Source of the DNA: Ophiostoma sp. CBS 140.51
Lineage: Eukaryota; Ascomycota; Sordariomycetes; Ophiostomatales; Ophiostomataceae
Assembly: GCA_029298735.1 (NCBI GenBank)
Contig: JANSLP010000071.1
Location: 62,001-126,000 of the forward strand
Direction: 5' to 3'
Length of the DNA stretch: 64,000 nt
In this document: positions 40,214-50,658 of the stretch, in pieces
How positions within the stretch are numbered: the first letter of the stretch is position 1
Layout of the letters: each line of letters starts with the position of its first letter
Translations under genes and position numbers: made by a program
Notes under the pieces: generated by a model
Seen by the model: the letters and a program-made list of their open reading frames with translations, nothing else
Database searches by the model: none
What the model was told of the DNA's origin: nothing

Positions 40214-43200
40214 ATGACTAACCGCCAGCTCGACAAGAACTCGGCCGCGGTCCGCAAGCAGCTCGAGACCCGCAAGTTTGAGGGCGAGGATGGCGAGGAG
40301 TACGACGCCAGCCGCTTCGGCGAGTTTGGCGACTACTTTCGGCGCAAAAAGCTCAAGCTTTTAAATGAAGACACGATTATGCGCCAGTCCGTCCAGGGCA
40401 AACCGCAAATCTTTAAAGATGTGACGGCCCATGTTGCCAGCTATACGCAGCCGCCGGCCGAGGAACTGAGGAGACTTTTGGTTTTGCACGGCGCCGCCTA
40501 CATTAAATATCTCGACTACAAGACGATGGTGACGCACATTATCGCATCGACGCTGCCACCGAAAAAGGCCGACGAGTGGCGACGCCTGCGTGTTGTGCGC
40601 CCGGCCTGGGTTGTTGACTCTATCGCTGCAGGGCGGATGCTGCCGTGGCACGACTACCGGCTGATCAACGAAGGTCCCGGCCAGAAACGGATTCAGTTTG
40701 ATGCTGGCGGCAAGATGGCCGTGAAAGAGGGACGACCTGACCAGATGGCCGGCTACCGCGAGCAGAGCAAGGATAGCTACTATGCAGATCAGATGAAGCA
40801 GTTCGCGGCGGCGCAAGAACGTGCAGGCTCCATGACATCGAGCATTTTTCGACAGCTGGAGACGACAGTTATGGGCGACGACGACGAGCACGATTTCCCC
40901 AACTTCGGCATCGACAGCAACCCGCTCTCGTCGTTGGAAAAGGGAAAAGGCAAAGAAGAAGGTGTGGAAGTGCACAGTTCTTTTAACCCAAACTATCTGT
41001 TTGAAGACATTGATATCGACGACACATATCTGAAGGAACCGGACCGAAAACCCGAACCGGAACCTGAACCATATCAAGATTTACCGCCAGGTCAAGGGAT
41101 GTTACAAAATAATATCGACGACAGTTACGAAGAAGAAATGGCTGAACTCCAAGCCAGCTCGCCCAGCAAACTACCAAAAGATACATCTCGAGAGGCACTA
41201 CGGGATGATACACCACGAAAACCCATTACATCGGAAGAACACAATGCCATGCTGCTGGCTGATCCGAAGATCCGCAAAGCATCTACCGCGAACCCGGACT
41301 TTCTCAAACAATTCTACTCGGAGAGCCGGCTGCACCACTTGTCGACCTGGAAGGCCGAGCTCAAGTCCAAGATGCAGCGTCTGGCGGCCGAAAAGGGACG
41401 ACATGTGGCTGCACCTAAAACTAGCAAGAACTCTAAAAAGAGACGCTACGTCATGCACGTCGATTTTGACAGCTTTTTCTGTGCTGTCTCCCTAAACAGT
41501 GCCCCCGAGTATGTCGATAAGCCGGCTGCTGTGGCCCATTCGGCAGGCAACGCCTCTGAGATTGCTTCATGCAACTACCCGGCGCGCAAGTTTGGCGTCA
41601 AGAACGGCATGTGGATGCGGCGTGCCATGGAGCTGTGCCCGGACCTCAAAGTGCTGCCGTACGATTTTCCAGCTTACGAAGAGGCGAGTGCACTGTTTTA
41701 CGAGGCCATTCTCGATGTCGGCGAGGGAAGCGTCGTCCAGAGCGTGAGTGTGGACGAGGCCCTTGTGGATATTACAAGTATTGTTGTTGCCAAGGGACAA
41801 GGCGAAAATAACGACCTAACGATCCTGTCCCGCGAGCAAGATGTAGCCAACACTTTGGCCTCCAACCTGCGGCAACAAATCAAAGCCAAGACGGGCTGTG
41901 ATGTCTCTGTCGGCATAGGTGGCAACATTTTGTTGGCCAAGGTGGCCCTGAGGCGAGCCAAGCCTGCCGGCCAGTTCCAGATGCGGCCCGAGGATGTGCT
42001 CGACATTCTCGGTGAACTAAAAGTCGACCAGCTGCCGGGCGTCGCCTACAGCATCGGCGGCAAGCTCGACGAGATTGGTGTCAAACTCGTCAGCGACCTG
42101 CGCGCTCTTTCCAAAGATCGTTTGGTTACTGTCCTCGGCCCCAAGACGGGCGAGCGGCTCTACGAATACGCCCGAGGCATCGACTACGCTGCCGTCGGCG
42201 ACCAACCCGTGCGCAAATCCGTGTCGGCCGAGGTCAACTGGGGCATCCGTTTTGTGAGCCAGGACGAGGCCGAAGAGTTTGTCTCGAACCTATGCAAAGA
42301 GCTCGAGCGCCGACTACTGAACGAGCAAGTTAAGGGACGCTCGCTGACCATGAAAATTATGAAGAGAGCGGCCGATGCACCGCTGGACCCGGAGAAACAC
42401 TTGGGCCACGGCAAGTGCGACGTCTTTAACAAGAGCGTCATCTTTGGTGTGGCAACACACGATGCCGAGCAGATTGCCAAAGAGGCTGTATCCATTTTAC
42501 GATCTTTCCACTTTTCACCGGGCGATCTCCGTGGATTGGGTGTGCAACTGCAAAAGCTCGAGCCGATTCGGGGTGGTGGTGGTCTGGACTCGGCTGTACA
42601 CGACAGTAGTCAAACGAAACTGTCGTTTGGCAATGCAGCTGTGTCCACAGGAGCACTGAGGCCGGCACCGAAACTGCCAGTTCTGCAGCAGACCGCGGAC
42701 AAGCCCAAACAGCCCCGAAAGAGCATATTCACAACGCCCATTGCGCCTCCCATCAGCAGAAGACCCAAGGTGGAGGAGCCCAAGAGAGAAGAAAGAGAGA
42801 TTTCACCACCATCCATGGCTTTTGCCAGTACACAGTTCTTCATGCCCGCCAACCCAGATCCTAGCGTTCTGGCAGAGCTACCACCGGACATTATTCGACG
42901 ACTCGTCGGGCAGCAGCCGGGAGACGCTGAGAGCCGCACGGGTAGCGGCAGCAATACCCACAGCAGCAACAGCCGTAATCTTTCACCAATCAAACGAGAC
43001 TCAAGAAGCCCAAGCCCTGCCGTGGCTGCGCCTACCAGGTCTACGAGCTTGCCTGGCTTTGAGGACCTGCCACCGGACATTGACCCAGAAGTATTTGAAG
43101 CTCTACCGCCCGACATGCGTGCCGAAGTGCTGGCTGAGTACAGACGTAATACACCACGCCAGCAGTCAAATTCACCAGCGTCCTCACCCCATCGCGGTAA

Positions 43201-44092
43201 CAAGACAAAGGCTGTCAGTTTGTCCAGTGGTAGCGGCAGTAATAACCACAACAAGAAAGGATCACCAGTCAAGCGTGGTATCTGGGGTACACGAGGTCTA
43301 GCAGCAGCTGCAGCTGCCCGTGAGCGACGACATGACGCTCAAGCCAACCGTGTGCAGACGAGCATCTTTGTGCCCCTGCCGCCACCCGGAGATACTGGTA
43401 GCAACAGCAATGGTGACGATGGACTGGAAGAGCTCGACCCGGAGGTCTTGGCAGCACTGCCCGACGACATGCGCGAAGAGGTTCTCGAAGACTACCGGCG
43501 CAGGAAACAAGCACGGCTGGATCAACAGGCACAGCAACTATACGCCCAGCAAGCTTTACGGTTCGAAATGCCTGCTAGCCGCGGCCGCACTGGCGCTCCT
43601 GCTGCCCAACAAGGGAATGGAGAGTCATCATCTACCGTACGCGAACGAAGACCTCTGCCACCCTTCATACCATTCAAACGACCCATGCTCCAGTTCCCAC
43701 CACGGCCATCCAAGATGAGCTTCCGCGCTTCGTCTTCTGATCCTTCATCGTCTTCTTCCGACCAAGAAACGCCCGTGATACTGTCGCTTGCCGACACCAA
43801 GGCAATGCTCAAGACGTGGCACAGTGCAACACGTGGAGACGGACCTCACGAGACGGACGTGGAAGTGTTTGAGCGTTACCTTGCCGGCGTCATTACGCAA
43901 GAGTGTGACATGGAAAAGGCGCGTAAGCTGGTCGTATGGCTGGAATGGTTGGTCGAAGACAGTGATGTCCCTGAAGGCTATGATGAAGTTGACACTGTGG
44001 GACTGCAGAGCTGGCAGTTTGCATTGGGCCGCATCAAGGAGGCCGTACAGCTGGCGATGCAGTCAAGAGGACTTGGACCGCTGCAGTTTTGA
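40214..44092 (+). CDS. REV1: DNA repair protein REV1 (Y-family dCMP transferase)
   Basis: A 1292-residue single-exon protein. Domains: an N-terminal segment GEEYDASRFGEFGDYFRRKKLKL typical of fungal Rev1; BRCT at about 70-155; the Y-family polymerase at about 410-780, with catalytic HVDFDSFFCAV (about 412) and SVSVDEALVDIT (about 508) carrying the metal-binding Asp and Asp-Glu; little finger to about 780. Three ubiquitin-binding UBM motifs follow (about 880-895, 955-975 and 1071-1095; core DPEVFEALPPDM and DPEVLAALPDDM). The C-terminal domain at about 1195-1292 binds other translesion polymerases and Rev7. Rev1 inserts dCMP opposite abasic sites and scaffolds translesion synthesis. The long linker (about 780-1190) is disordered. 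It starts at the first ATG after a CCCC-rich leader. Poly(A)-like AATAAA is at 44171-44176. Confidence 0.95.
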   Translation: MTNRQLDKNSAAVRKQLETRKFEGEDGEEYDASRFGEFGDYFRRKKLKLLNEDTIMRQSVQGKPQIFKDVTAHVASYTQPPAEELRRLLVLHGAAYIKYLDYKTMVTHIIASTLPPKKADEWRRLRVVRPAWVVDSIAAGRMLPWHDYRLINEGPGQKRIQFDAGGKMAVKEGRPDQMAGYREQSKDSYYADQMKQFAAAQERAGSMTSSIFRQLETTVMGDDDEHDFPNFGIDSNPLSSLEKGKGKEEGVEVHSSFNPNYLFEDIDIDDTYLKEPDRKPEPEPEPYQDLPPGQGMLQNNIDDSYEEEMAELQASSPSKLPKDTSREALRDDTPRKPITSEEHNAMLLADPKIRKASTANPDFLKQFYSESRLHHLSTWKAELKSKMQRLAAEKGRHVAAPKTSKNSKKRRYVMHVDFDSFFCAVSLNSAPEYVDKPAAVAHSAGNASEIASCNYPARKFGVKNGMWMRRAMELCPDLKVLPYDFPAYEEASALFYEAILDVGEGSVVQSVSVDEALVDITSIVVAKGQGENNDLTILSREQDVANTLASNLRQQIKAKTGCDVSVGIGGNILLAKVALRRAKPAGQFQMRPEDVLDILGELKVDQLPGVAYSIGGKLDEIGVKLVSDLRALSKDRLVTVLGPKTGERLYEYARGIDYAAVGDQPVRKSVSAEVNWGIRFVSQDEAEEFVSNLCKELERRLLNEQVKGRSLTMKIMKRAADAPLDPEKHLGHGKCDVFNKSVIFGVATHDAEQIAKEAVSILRSFHFSPGDLRGLGVQLQKLEPIRGGGGLDSAVHDSSQTKLSFGNAAVSTGALRPAPKLPVLQQTADKPKQPRKSIFTTPIAPPISRRPKVEEPKREEREISPPSMAFASTQFFMPANPDPSVLAELPPDIIRRLVGQQPGDAESRTGSGSNTHSSNSRNLSPIKRDSRSPSPAVAAPTRSTSLPGFEDLPPDIDPEVFEALPPDMRAEVLAEYRRNTPRQQSNSPASSPHRGNKTKAVSLSSGSGSNNHNKKGSPVKRGIWGTRGLAAAAAARERRHDAQANRVQTSIFVPLPPPGDTGSNSNGDDGLEELDPEVLAALPDDMREEVLEDYRRRKQARLDQQAQQLYAQQALRFEMPASRGRTGAPAAQQGNGESSSTVRERRPLPPFIPFKRPMLQFPPRPSKMSFRASSSDPSSSSSDQETPVILSLADTKAMLKTWHSATRGDGPHETDVEVFERYLAGVITQECDMEKARKLVVWLEWLVEDSDVPEGYDEVDTVGLQSWQFALGRIKEAVQLAMQSRGLGPLQF

Positions 44093-44490
44093 GGATCACT
44101 GATTGACGATGTTGGAAAGATGAAATACTGTGAGATTGACGTCCTTAAGACGTTTGATACTTGTAACGATAATAAATGATACCCCCCATTGAATAAAAAA
44201 GCAGATCCATAACGCCTAATGCAAGCCGTGGCCTAGAATAAACAGAATGACAGAAAAGAAATAAAATCAACAATGACCATGAACACGAGTGTCGACAATC
44301 GTCATCCAACACAAAGGGGAATAGCTGTTGGCAGCCTGACAGCTTGTTACTTCCAACTGTCTTGTGAGTGTACACTCTGATGGACATCAATCATGGCAAG
44401 TCTTTGCCCACTCTGACAGCTGTCCAAGTGAGACGGCTGCTGACCGTCGCACACGTCCTTTTCGTTCTACTTGTACAAAGCACTACCATC
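44093..44490. other. Convergent 3' spacer
   Basis: 398 bp between REV1 and the WSC gene, whose stop codons face each other. AT-rich. No gene seen. Confidence 0.45.
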
Positions 44491-45166
44491 TCACAGCAGC
44501 TGCACGACGGCTGTCAGTCCAGCAACGGCTGCCATCGCCCCGAAAGCAATATCTGGCCGTGTCGCCGGTGATTTGAGCATGTACAGCTGTTCGTTAGTGG
44601 GCACTCAAGAGAAAAAAAAAGGAAGGGAGTGGACGCACTGTCAACCGCAAATCACCGCCGCAGAGGGTGTTGTTGTCGCCATCGCACGGCAAATTGCACT
44701 GCGCCTCGGCCTCCTTGGTCGCCAGCGACGACAGTTCCTGGCCGCACCAGCACTCGCGCGCGTACTCGAGACCTGCATAGGCATAGGCCGTGCCGCTACC
44801 GGCGCCGCCGCAAAACGACAGACACTTGGCGACGGTCATGTCGCCCGGCAGCACTTCGTCGGTGGTGTCGCCCTGAAGAGATCTTGCGCCCGGCGCTGTG
44901 CCGTTCATTCCGGAAATGTCGAGGTAGCAGCCCTGATAGCCATAGTTGCGAGCGGTGCCGGTAGCGGCGGCAGCGCCGGTCGTAGGGGCTAGAGAAGCGA
45001 TGTAGACGGTGGGTGTTGTGTGCGTGGTCTGCGTCGCATTTGGTGTTGTTGAAGCCGAGGTGGTGGTTGTTGAAGTCGAGGCGGTGGTGGACAAGGCTGA
45101 GGCTGCGCCTACCCAATAGAGCAGGAGCGCGGCCGCGGCGATCGTCGTTAGTCGCGGCTGCCGCAT
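44491..45166 (-). CDS. Single-WSC-domain cell-surface protein
   Basis: Exon 1 is 44639-45166, the intron is 44587-44638 (52 nt, donor GTGCGT, branch CTAAC, acceptor ACAG) and exon 2 is 44491-44586, giving 207 residues. A signal peptide occupies residues 1-24. It is followed by a Ser/Thr-rich stretch (about 25-55) likely O-mannosylated. One WSC carbohydrate-binding domain (about 75-180) follows, with YGYQGCYLDISG, MTVAKCLSFCG, YAGLEYARECWCGQEL, CNLPCDG and TLCGGDLRLTLYML across the splice junction. The C-terminus ends in a hydrophobic run (DIAFGAMAAVAGLTAVVQLL) without a basic cytosolic tail, which suggests a GPI-attachment signal rather than a classic Wsc sensor anchor. The frame upstream of 45166 has no ATG. 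The role is likely cell-wall binding or stress sensing; the exact function is unknown. Confidence 0.9.
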
Positions 45167-46024
45167 CGTGGTGCTGCTCTTGCGATTACGGCGCCCGTCG
45201 TTGTCATTTGCGTCGGAAGCGCATCGGAGTGGAAGTGAAAGGAAGGAAAGAGCAAACTCAGAGAAGGAACGACCGAGAGGCGGCCGAGCCACCGAAGAGG
45301 AGTTTTGCCAAGACAATTGTCACCCCGAATTTACGCATTTAAAATGTTCTAATCACCCTTTTTTTCTTGGCTTTTTTGGCGTTTTGGGCGGAGAGGGGCG
45401 TTATTTGTAGCACAGCGTTGCAGAAACACCGTCTTCCCTGCCAGTTTGCGTGCTTCGTATGCTGCGACATCTTTGCAAAACAGGCAAGAACCACCAAAAG
45501 TCCAGACAAATCTCCACTACGACAGGAGCGAGTACGTATTCTGAGTATTGCCGTATTACGCCAAGAGCCGTGTGTAGGATGTGTACGGTGATTGGCTAGC
45601 TGTGGAATATAGGACCCACCCAATAAAGTTATTTCCCATTGCAGGCATCTGCGCGGAAGAAGAGAGACAGACAGAAGGAGCAACCGCTGTACTGCGCCGT
45701 ATTATCGTCTACTGAAGACAAAATAGCCAAGTCTGGCCCGGAATGTGCTGTTCGATTGCTGTGGCCATCTTCAGCCTACAACACGATAGGCCCATACGGT
45801 TACCAACACGACCCGGGTTGTAAATCAAAGAAGGTTTGAGATGAATGCAGTGATTTTCATAGAGTCCTGTAGTCGTGGTGTCTATATGTTACCCCGGATA
45901 TGCCCGTCCAATATACACGTTACAATGTGCCTTTTTATATAACCGAATAACGCCGTAATTCCAGACTGAAACCATATGGCAACGGTCTCAGCTCTTAGAC
46001 AATGTCCTCCAAAGACATGCTCAT
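45167..46024. other. Promoter region of the WSC gene and 3' flank of the peptidase gene
   Basis: 858 bp, both genes on the minus strand. A CCAAT-type box in reverse (GATTGGCTAG) lies near 45591-45600. No gene seen. Confidence 0.4.
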
Positions 46025-48547
46025 TCACTGCCAATGGCTTGTCCCCCAGCTGCCAACAATGGCCATAGCCGCCTCGTCACCGGCCGCCAGACGACTGTCT
46101 CGCAGCGCGTCCGACACGCACCGCCAGGGATCGCGTCCACCGCCATGACGCAGCAGGCTCTCGCGCAGGTGCTCGCCATTTTCTCTCTTTAGGGCAGCAC
46201 CCTCTTGGCCACCGTTGAACACGACACGCCACACGCGCTCGGCCAGCACGCGGTCAAACAGGTAGCTGTAGTAGGTGCTGCCGTACCCAAACAGGTGCCC
46301 GAAAAACCCTTGCCAGCAGGTGCCGTTGGGATCGACGGGCCCGCCGCCGGCCATGACGGCACGTTGCAAACTGTGGAAAATTTCCGTCGAGTTGTTGCCG
46401 ACGAGGGTGGTGCCGTGGTACGCCTGGTCAAGCATGGCCAGGACAATTTGGTTCTCATCATCTAAACCCTCGAAGCGGCGTGCACGGCGCAGGCCCTCGG
46501 CGACCTGTTCGTAGTCGACGGGCGCGTCGGTCTCGTAGTGGCGGGCAAAGAGGGCGAGCACTTGCGGGTCGGCGACGAACTGCTCCATGAGCGTCGAGGG
46601 CAGCTCGGCCAAGTCGGTGGCGCAGCGCGTGCCGGCCACCGTCTGGAGAGAGGTGCGTGCGAGCACCGAGTGAATCGCGTGGCCCATTTCGTGGAAGAGC
46701 GTCTCGACCTCGTGGTAGGTCAGCAGAGCCGGCTTGCTCTTGCTGGCCCCGAAAATGGAGGCAACACCACCGCTGCTGTTGCTGCGCGCAAAGTCGCACA
46801 CAAGGGCAATCGTCGGCAGCTGCTTGACAGCGCCTGTTGTGCGATCCTTGGACGTTGCCATGCCGTCGTTGGCGGCCGCTTCCGGGGACAGGCCAGTCTC
46901 GGCCGAAGTGGCTGCCGCCTCCTCAATCTCCTCGGGTGCAATCTCGCGCGAGCAGCGCACGGTGAAGTGTGCCGGATTGGGCGACTTGTCGTCGCGGTAA
47001 AACAGGTCGCAGTACAGCACGGCAACATGGCCGTCGGTATCAGACACCACGTCGAGGCGGCGCACATCTGGGTGCCACGTCTCGCCTTCTGGCGTCTCGC
47101 GTGGCACGAAGCGGATGCCGTACAGGCGCTGGAACAGTCGTGACAGGCCTTGCATGACGGTGCCGAGCGAAAAGTAGTGTGACAGCGGGCCGTCACGCTT
47201 CTTGGGCACGAGGCGCTGTCCGGCCTCGTCAATCTGGTCCAACGGGGCCCCGGCCGCCTGGCGCAACGCGTTCATGTAAAAGTCGCGGTCCCAAGGGTTG
47301 AGGGTAGGCGTTTCGGCCGCGTTTTGCGCCCGACGCTTGGCCGCCACCAGGTCCTGCACCTCACGCTCGACGAGGGGCGCATTGCTGCGTGACAGCGCCA
47401 GCAAGAACTGGTTGACCGACTCGGGATTCTTGGCCATCATGCGGTCGCGCAGGGCCATGTGTGCGTAGCTGTCAAAGCCGGCCAGCTGAGCCAGCTCGCT
47501 GCGGAGTCCCAGCATCTGCTCCAACAGACGCACCGACGAGTTGGACGCCGTACGGGATGCATAGTAGATCCTCTTGCGCGAGTCTTCGTCCCGAATCGTG
47601 CGCAGCGCCAGTGCACCCTCGGAACTAACGGATGGTAGACGTAGGGTCTTGCCGCGTGTGAACCGGCTGGCAATCACAGGGTCCAGCCCACGGCAGGCCG
47701 TGCTCGGCAGCGACACCCACGCCTCCGCGGGCGCCATGGTATCCACAAAGTGTGTGCCGACCTCGCTAATCTTCTGTGACAGGTCGACGAAGCGGTCGCG
47801 CGACGCCTGCGGCAGGTTGACGGCCGACTTGGTAAAATCTAGCTTCAACATCTCGGCTACTGTCCGCTCCTCCTCGGACCAGCTTGACACGACGTCCGGA
47901 TTGGCCATGGCGACGCCCAGCTGGTCGTTGAGCACAGTCGTCGTGTTGAGCTGGTTCATGTACTGGTAGGTCGTGGCCCAGGCCTCGTTGGCCGCCTGCT
48001 GTGTGTACTGGTCGGGCGGTGTGGTGCGTACAAAGTCGCAGAGGTCGATGACACGGCACAAGAGATCGCTCAGCCGGTCGAGGTCGCGCACAATGGCTCT
48101 GTACTCGTTGAGCGTCGACGCACGGGCGACCTTTTCCACAATGCGCTGTGCCTTGTTCAAGCTGGCGTGTGTAAACTTCAGGAAGCCCGTGGGGTTTGTC
48201 AGGTAGGCGTTCCGGAAGAGGCCAACCTTCTTGCCGTCGACAGCTTGGCTGGAAGCCTTGAACGCATTCCAGGCCGTCGGCGAGTCAAAGATCTCCCGGA
48301 GCGTGGCGTCGTCATGGTTGATGCTGGCGGCATGGTCGATGGGCGATCGGAGGGCAGACGAAGCTGCAGCGGCAGCAGCTGAAGCAGAACCACTGCCATT
48401 GTTGTAGGTAGAAGCCTCAGCAGCCGAAGTCGAAGCAGTCGTCGAGGAGGCCGGCGTGCCCCAGAAGAACGAGCGGCGCCGGGGGACCTGTCCGAGGCAT
48501 TGGCGGCACACCCACGTCTGCGGGCGGGCGCGCGCAAACTTGATCAT
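46025..48547 (-). CDS. OCT1: Mitochondrial intermediate peptidase (Oct1), M3A family
   Basis: An 840-residue single-exon zinc metallopeptidase that trims octapeptides from imported precursors after the main processing peptidase. The N-terminus MIKFARARPQTWVCRQCLG is a basic presequence typical of fungal Oct1, followed by a Ser/Ala-rich linker. The catalytic motif FHEMGHAIHS (about residues 617-626) gives the HEXXH zinc site, and ELPSTLMEQFV, with the third ligand region, follows. A long M3 helical domain precedes it (MLGLRSELAQLAGFDSYAHMALRDRMM). The frame is open for 121 more codons upstream with ATGs at 48910 and 48769, but that stretch reads as a translated CT-rich leader, so the start at 48545-48547 is preferred. 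It is divergent from MIC26, another mitochondrial gene. Confidence 0.94.
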   Translation of the reverse strand: MIKFARARPQTWVCRQCLGQVPRRRSFFWGTPASSTTASTSAAEASTYNNGSGSASAAAAAASSALRSPIDHAASINHDDATLREIFDSPTAWNAFKASSQAVDGKKVGLFRNAYLTNPTGFLKFTHASLNKAQRIVEKVARASTLNEYRAIVRDLDRLSDLLCRVIDLCDFVRTTPPDQYTQQAANEAWATTYQYMNQLNTTTVLNDQLGVAMANPDVVSSWSEEERTVAEMLKLDFTKSAVNLPQASRDRFVDLSQKISEVGTHFVDTMAPAEAWVSLPSTACRGLDPVIASRFTRGKTLRLPSVSSEGALALRTIRDEDSRKRIYYASRTASNSSVRLLEQMLGLRSELAQLAGFDSYAHMALRDRMMAKNPESVNQFLLALSRSNAPLVEREVQDLVAAKRRAQNAAETPTLNPWDRDFYMNALRQAAGAPLDQIDEAGQRLVPKKRDGPLSHYFSLGTVMQGLSRLFQRLYGIRFVPRETPEGETWHPDVRRLDVVSDTDGHVAVLYCDLFYRDDKSPNPAHFTVRCSREIAPEEIEEAAATSAETGLSPEAAANDGMATSKDRTTGAVKQLPTIALVCDFARSNSSGGVASIFGASKSKPALLTYHEVETLFHEMGHAIHSVLARTSLQTVAGTRCATDLAELPSTLMEQFVADPQVLALFARHYETDAPVDYEQVAEGLRRARRFEGLDDENQIVLAMLDQAYHGTTLVGNNSTEIFHSLQRAVMAGGGPVDPNGTCWQGFFGHLFGYGSTYYSYLFDRVLAERVWRVVFNGGQEGAALKRENGEHLRESLLRHGGGRDPWRCVSDALRDSRLAAGDEAAMAIVGSWGTSHWQ

Positions 48548-49334
48548 TGTGGTGGTGGATAGAGAGTGCCTTGCATGGCAGATAGGAGGGAAGAAAAGGA
48601 ACAGAAAAAGAAAAGGGGGAAGAGAAAGGAAGAGTCGAGAAAATGTAGTCAAAAGAGGCAAGTGACTCTTGACGTCGACGGAAGGAGATATCGAGTTCCT
48701 TCCGAATTCGCTGTTAGTGAGTATTGAATTTTCTCGCCCTTTACCATCACGCCCATTGTTCTCAGCCATTTGCCCCCCCAATTGCCCCAAGACGCTCGCT
48801 CGCGTGCACTCGCGTGCCCTGTAATTTCGCTGTTGCGTCAGTGCCGTCAGTGGCAGAGTGGGTTGTTCCTTCCTTTCTTTTCCCCTGCGCCGACAGTTTT
48901 GTGGGGCCATATTTAAATTAAATCAGACTTTAATACTAAAAATGACACGCCAAAGAGAAGGAGAAGAAAGACAGGCCACCCGGAAAATAGCCGCGTCTTT
49001 TTAGGGGAAGGTACAGTTATTGCCGGGGACGGGAAATGCCCAAAACTAGGCCGAGTCTTTCGCCCAAACGGCAGGCACGCTTCTGACGAGCAAGAAAAAA
49101 CGCATGAAAGCAGGAAAACAGCTTTTCGTTTTCGCTTCCCTCACTCATCACCATCTGTTCATCTGCAACAACGCCATCGGCCATCACCACCCCCTACCGA
49201 CCGGCGCCTTTCTTTCTTTTCGCTTCTTCGTCGTTCGTTTCCGAGTTGCCGAGTTTCTGCAGCGAGTTTTCTAATTAATTTCTTCGATTTTCTTTTCGCC
49301 TTCCTTCTTCCTTTTTCGAAACAACAAAAACACA
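48548..49334. promoter_or_regulatory. Divergent promoter of OCT1 and MIC26
   Basis: 787 bp between two divergent nuclear genes for mitochondrial proteins. Polypyrimidine tracts flank both starts. Shared control is an inference. Confidence 0.45.
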
Positions 49335-50323
49335 ATGGCTGCACGAGTTCTTTTCCAACGGGTTCGTCACGATCCATCCCCACGACGCCAATTGGATTGG
49401 AGGGCGCGTCATTTTTGTCGCGGACCTAGATGGAAGCAAAACTGACCGAGTGTGTGCGATATTACAGACAGCCGCAGCTCCCGTGGCCGCGACGCTGCTG
49501 CTGGGCGGCACCGTGTTCTACCCCCGGACAGCCTTTGCCGAGGCTCCGGAGAACTACGTACGTTGACACGAGGACCATTGCGAATAGCTCGAGATGACTG
49601 GTGCTAACCTGACAGTCCCGCAAACCCATCTACGACGACTACGACGCGCCGGCCACCTCGGCCACGCTAACGCCGACGCCTGCCTCGACCGACGATGCCT
49701 CTTCCTCTTCTTCACAGTCTGACGCCACGTCTGCCACCAGCTCCTCCATAATACCCTCCTTCTCTTCCTCTTCGTCCGACGCCCCCACAGCTGTCCGCCA
49801 CCGTGGCCCTACGCCCACCGACCGTCTTGCCGGCCAGATCGGCCGCGCCCGTCTCTTCTTGTACCGCCAGGCCTGCAAGGCCGAGGACGGCGTCAACCGC
49901 ACTGCCGACAAGATCTTTGGTCTCGAGCGGTCCTTTACCGAGACCCTTGCCTCGCTAGCCCCCTCGCGCGAGAGCGGCGAGCGTCTGCTGCCCGGCGCAG
50001 TGTACGTGCTGGTGGCCGCCATGGCCGGCAGCATTGTCACGCGGCGCAGCAACATTCTGTTCCGGGCGACGGTGCCGCTGGCGTTTGGTGTGGGTGCCGG
50101 CTGGGCGCTACTGCCCGTGACGATGCGCAACATTTCGGACCTGGCGTGGAAGTACGAGCAGCGGGTGCCTGTGGTGGCGGAGGCGCACCTGCGGACACGT
50201 GCGGCGCTGGAGCGGACGGCGAGTTTCGCCAAGACGCACGCCGAGGTGAGCAAGACTTTCGCGGACGAGAAGGTGCACGCGGCGCGCGAAAAGGTTGAGG
50301 ACTGGGTGAAGCAGGGGAAATAG
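49335..50323 (+). CDS. MICOS complex subunit Mic26/Mic27 (APOO-like)
   Basis: Three exons: 49335-49361, 49468-49557 and 49616-50323, with introns of 106 nt (49362-49467, donor GTTCGT, acceptor TACAG) and 58 nt (49558-49615, donor GTACGT, branch GCTAAC, acceptor ACAG), giving 274 residues. The N-terminus (MAARVLFQR, then APVAATLLLGGTVFYPRTAFAEAPE) is a presequence/membrane segment like other fungal members, followed by SRKPIYDDYD and a Ser/Thr-rich stretch. The APOO-type core has SFTETLASLAPSRESGERLLPGAVYVLVAAMAGSIVTRRSN and the membrane-spanning VPLAFGVGAGWALLPVTMRNI. It belongs to the inner-membrane complex that shapes cristae junctions. Exon 1 (27 nt) was fixed by homology and the splice signals; its donor is the least typical. 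It converges with TPC1. Confidence 0.87.
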
Positions 50324-50658
50324 ACGAGCGTGGGTAACGGGAATGAGAAGGAACGCGTTGAAGGGTGAGTGAGTGGGTTACTGAAACTCACTATGTCATA
50401 TATGTGTATCATTTTGTATTGTCTTTTCCCCCATTGTATTATAAAGAAGAAGGGGGTGAAAGACACCAAAAGCAGGGAGGACAGGACAGCATAGAAGGTT
50501 GTTATTTTTACTTTGTCAAATAATCATTATATTCCATCATTACAATCGTCGTAAGGTCTAATCTAATGTACAGGAAGTGAAGGATGTAAAGGGGGAAAGG
50601 TAAAGGAACAAAGGAAAGAAGGATGAGGTAGATGCAACAGGTCACGCGGTGACGCCCC
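50324..50658. other. Convergent 3' spacer between MIC26 and TPC1
   Basis: 335 bp between converging stop codons, AT-rich at 50390-50560. No gene seen. Confidence 0.45.

Noticed and set aside
48548..48910. In-frame N-terminal extension of Oct1 from an ATG at 48910.
   Set aside because: The extra 121 residues translate a CT-rich leader into a Leu/Phe/Pro run and would bury the typical presequence starting at 48547.
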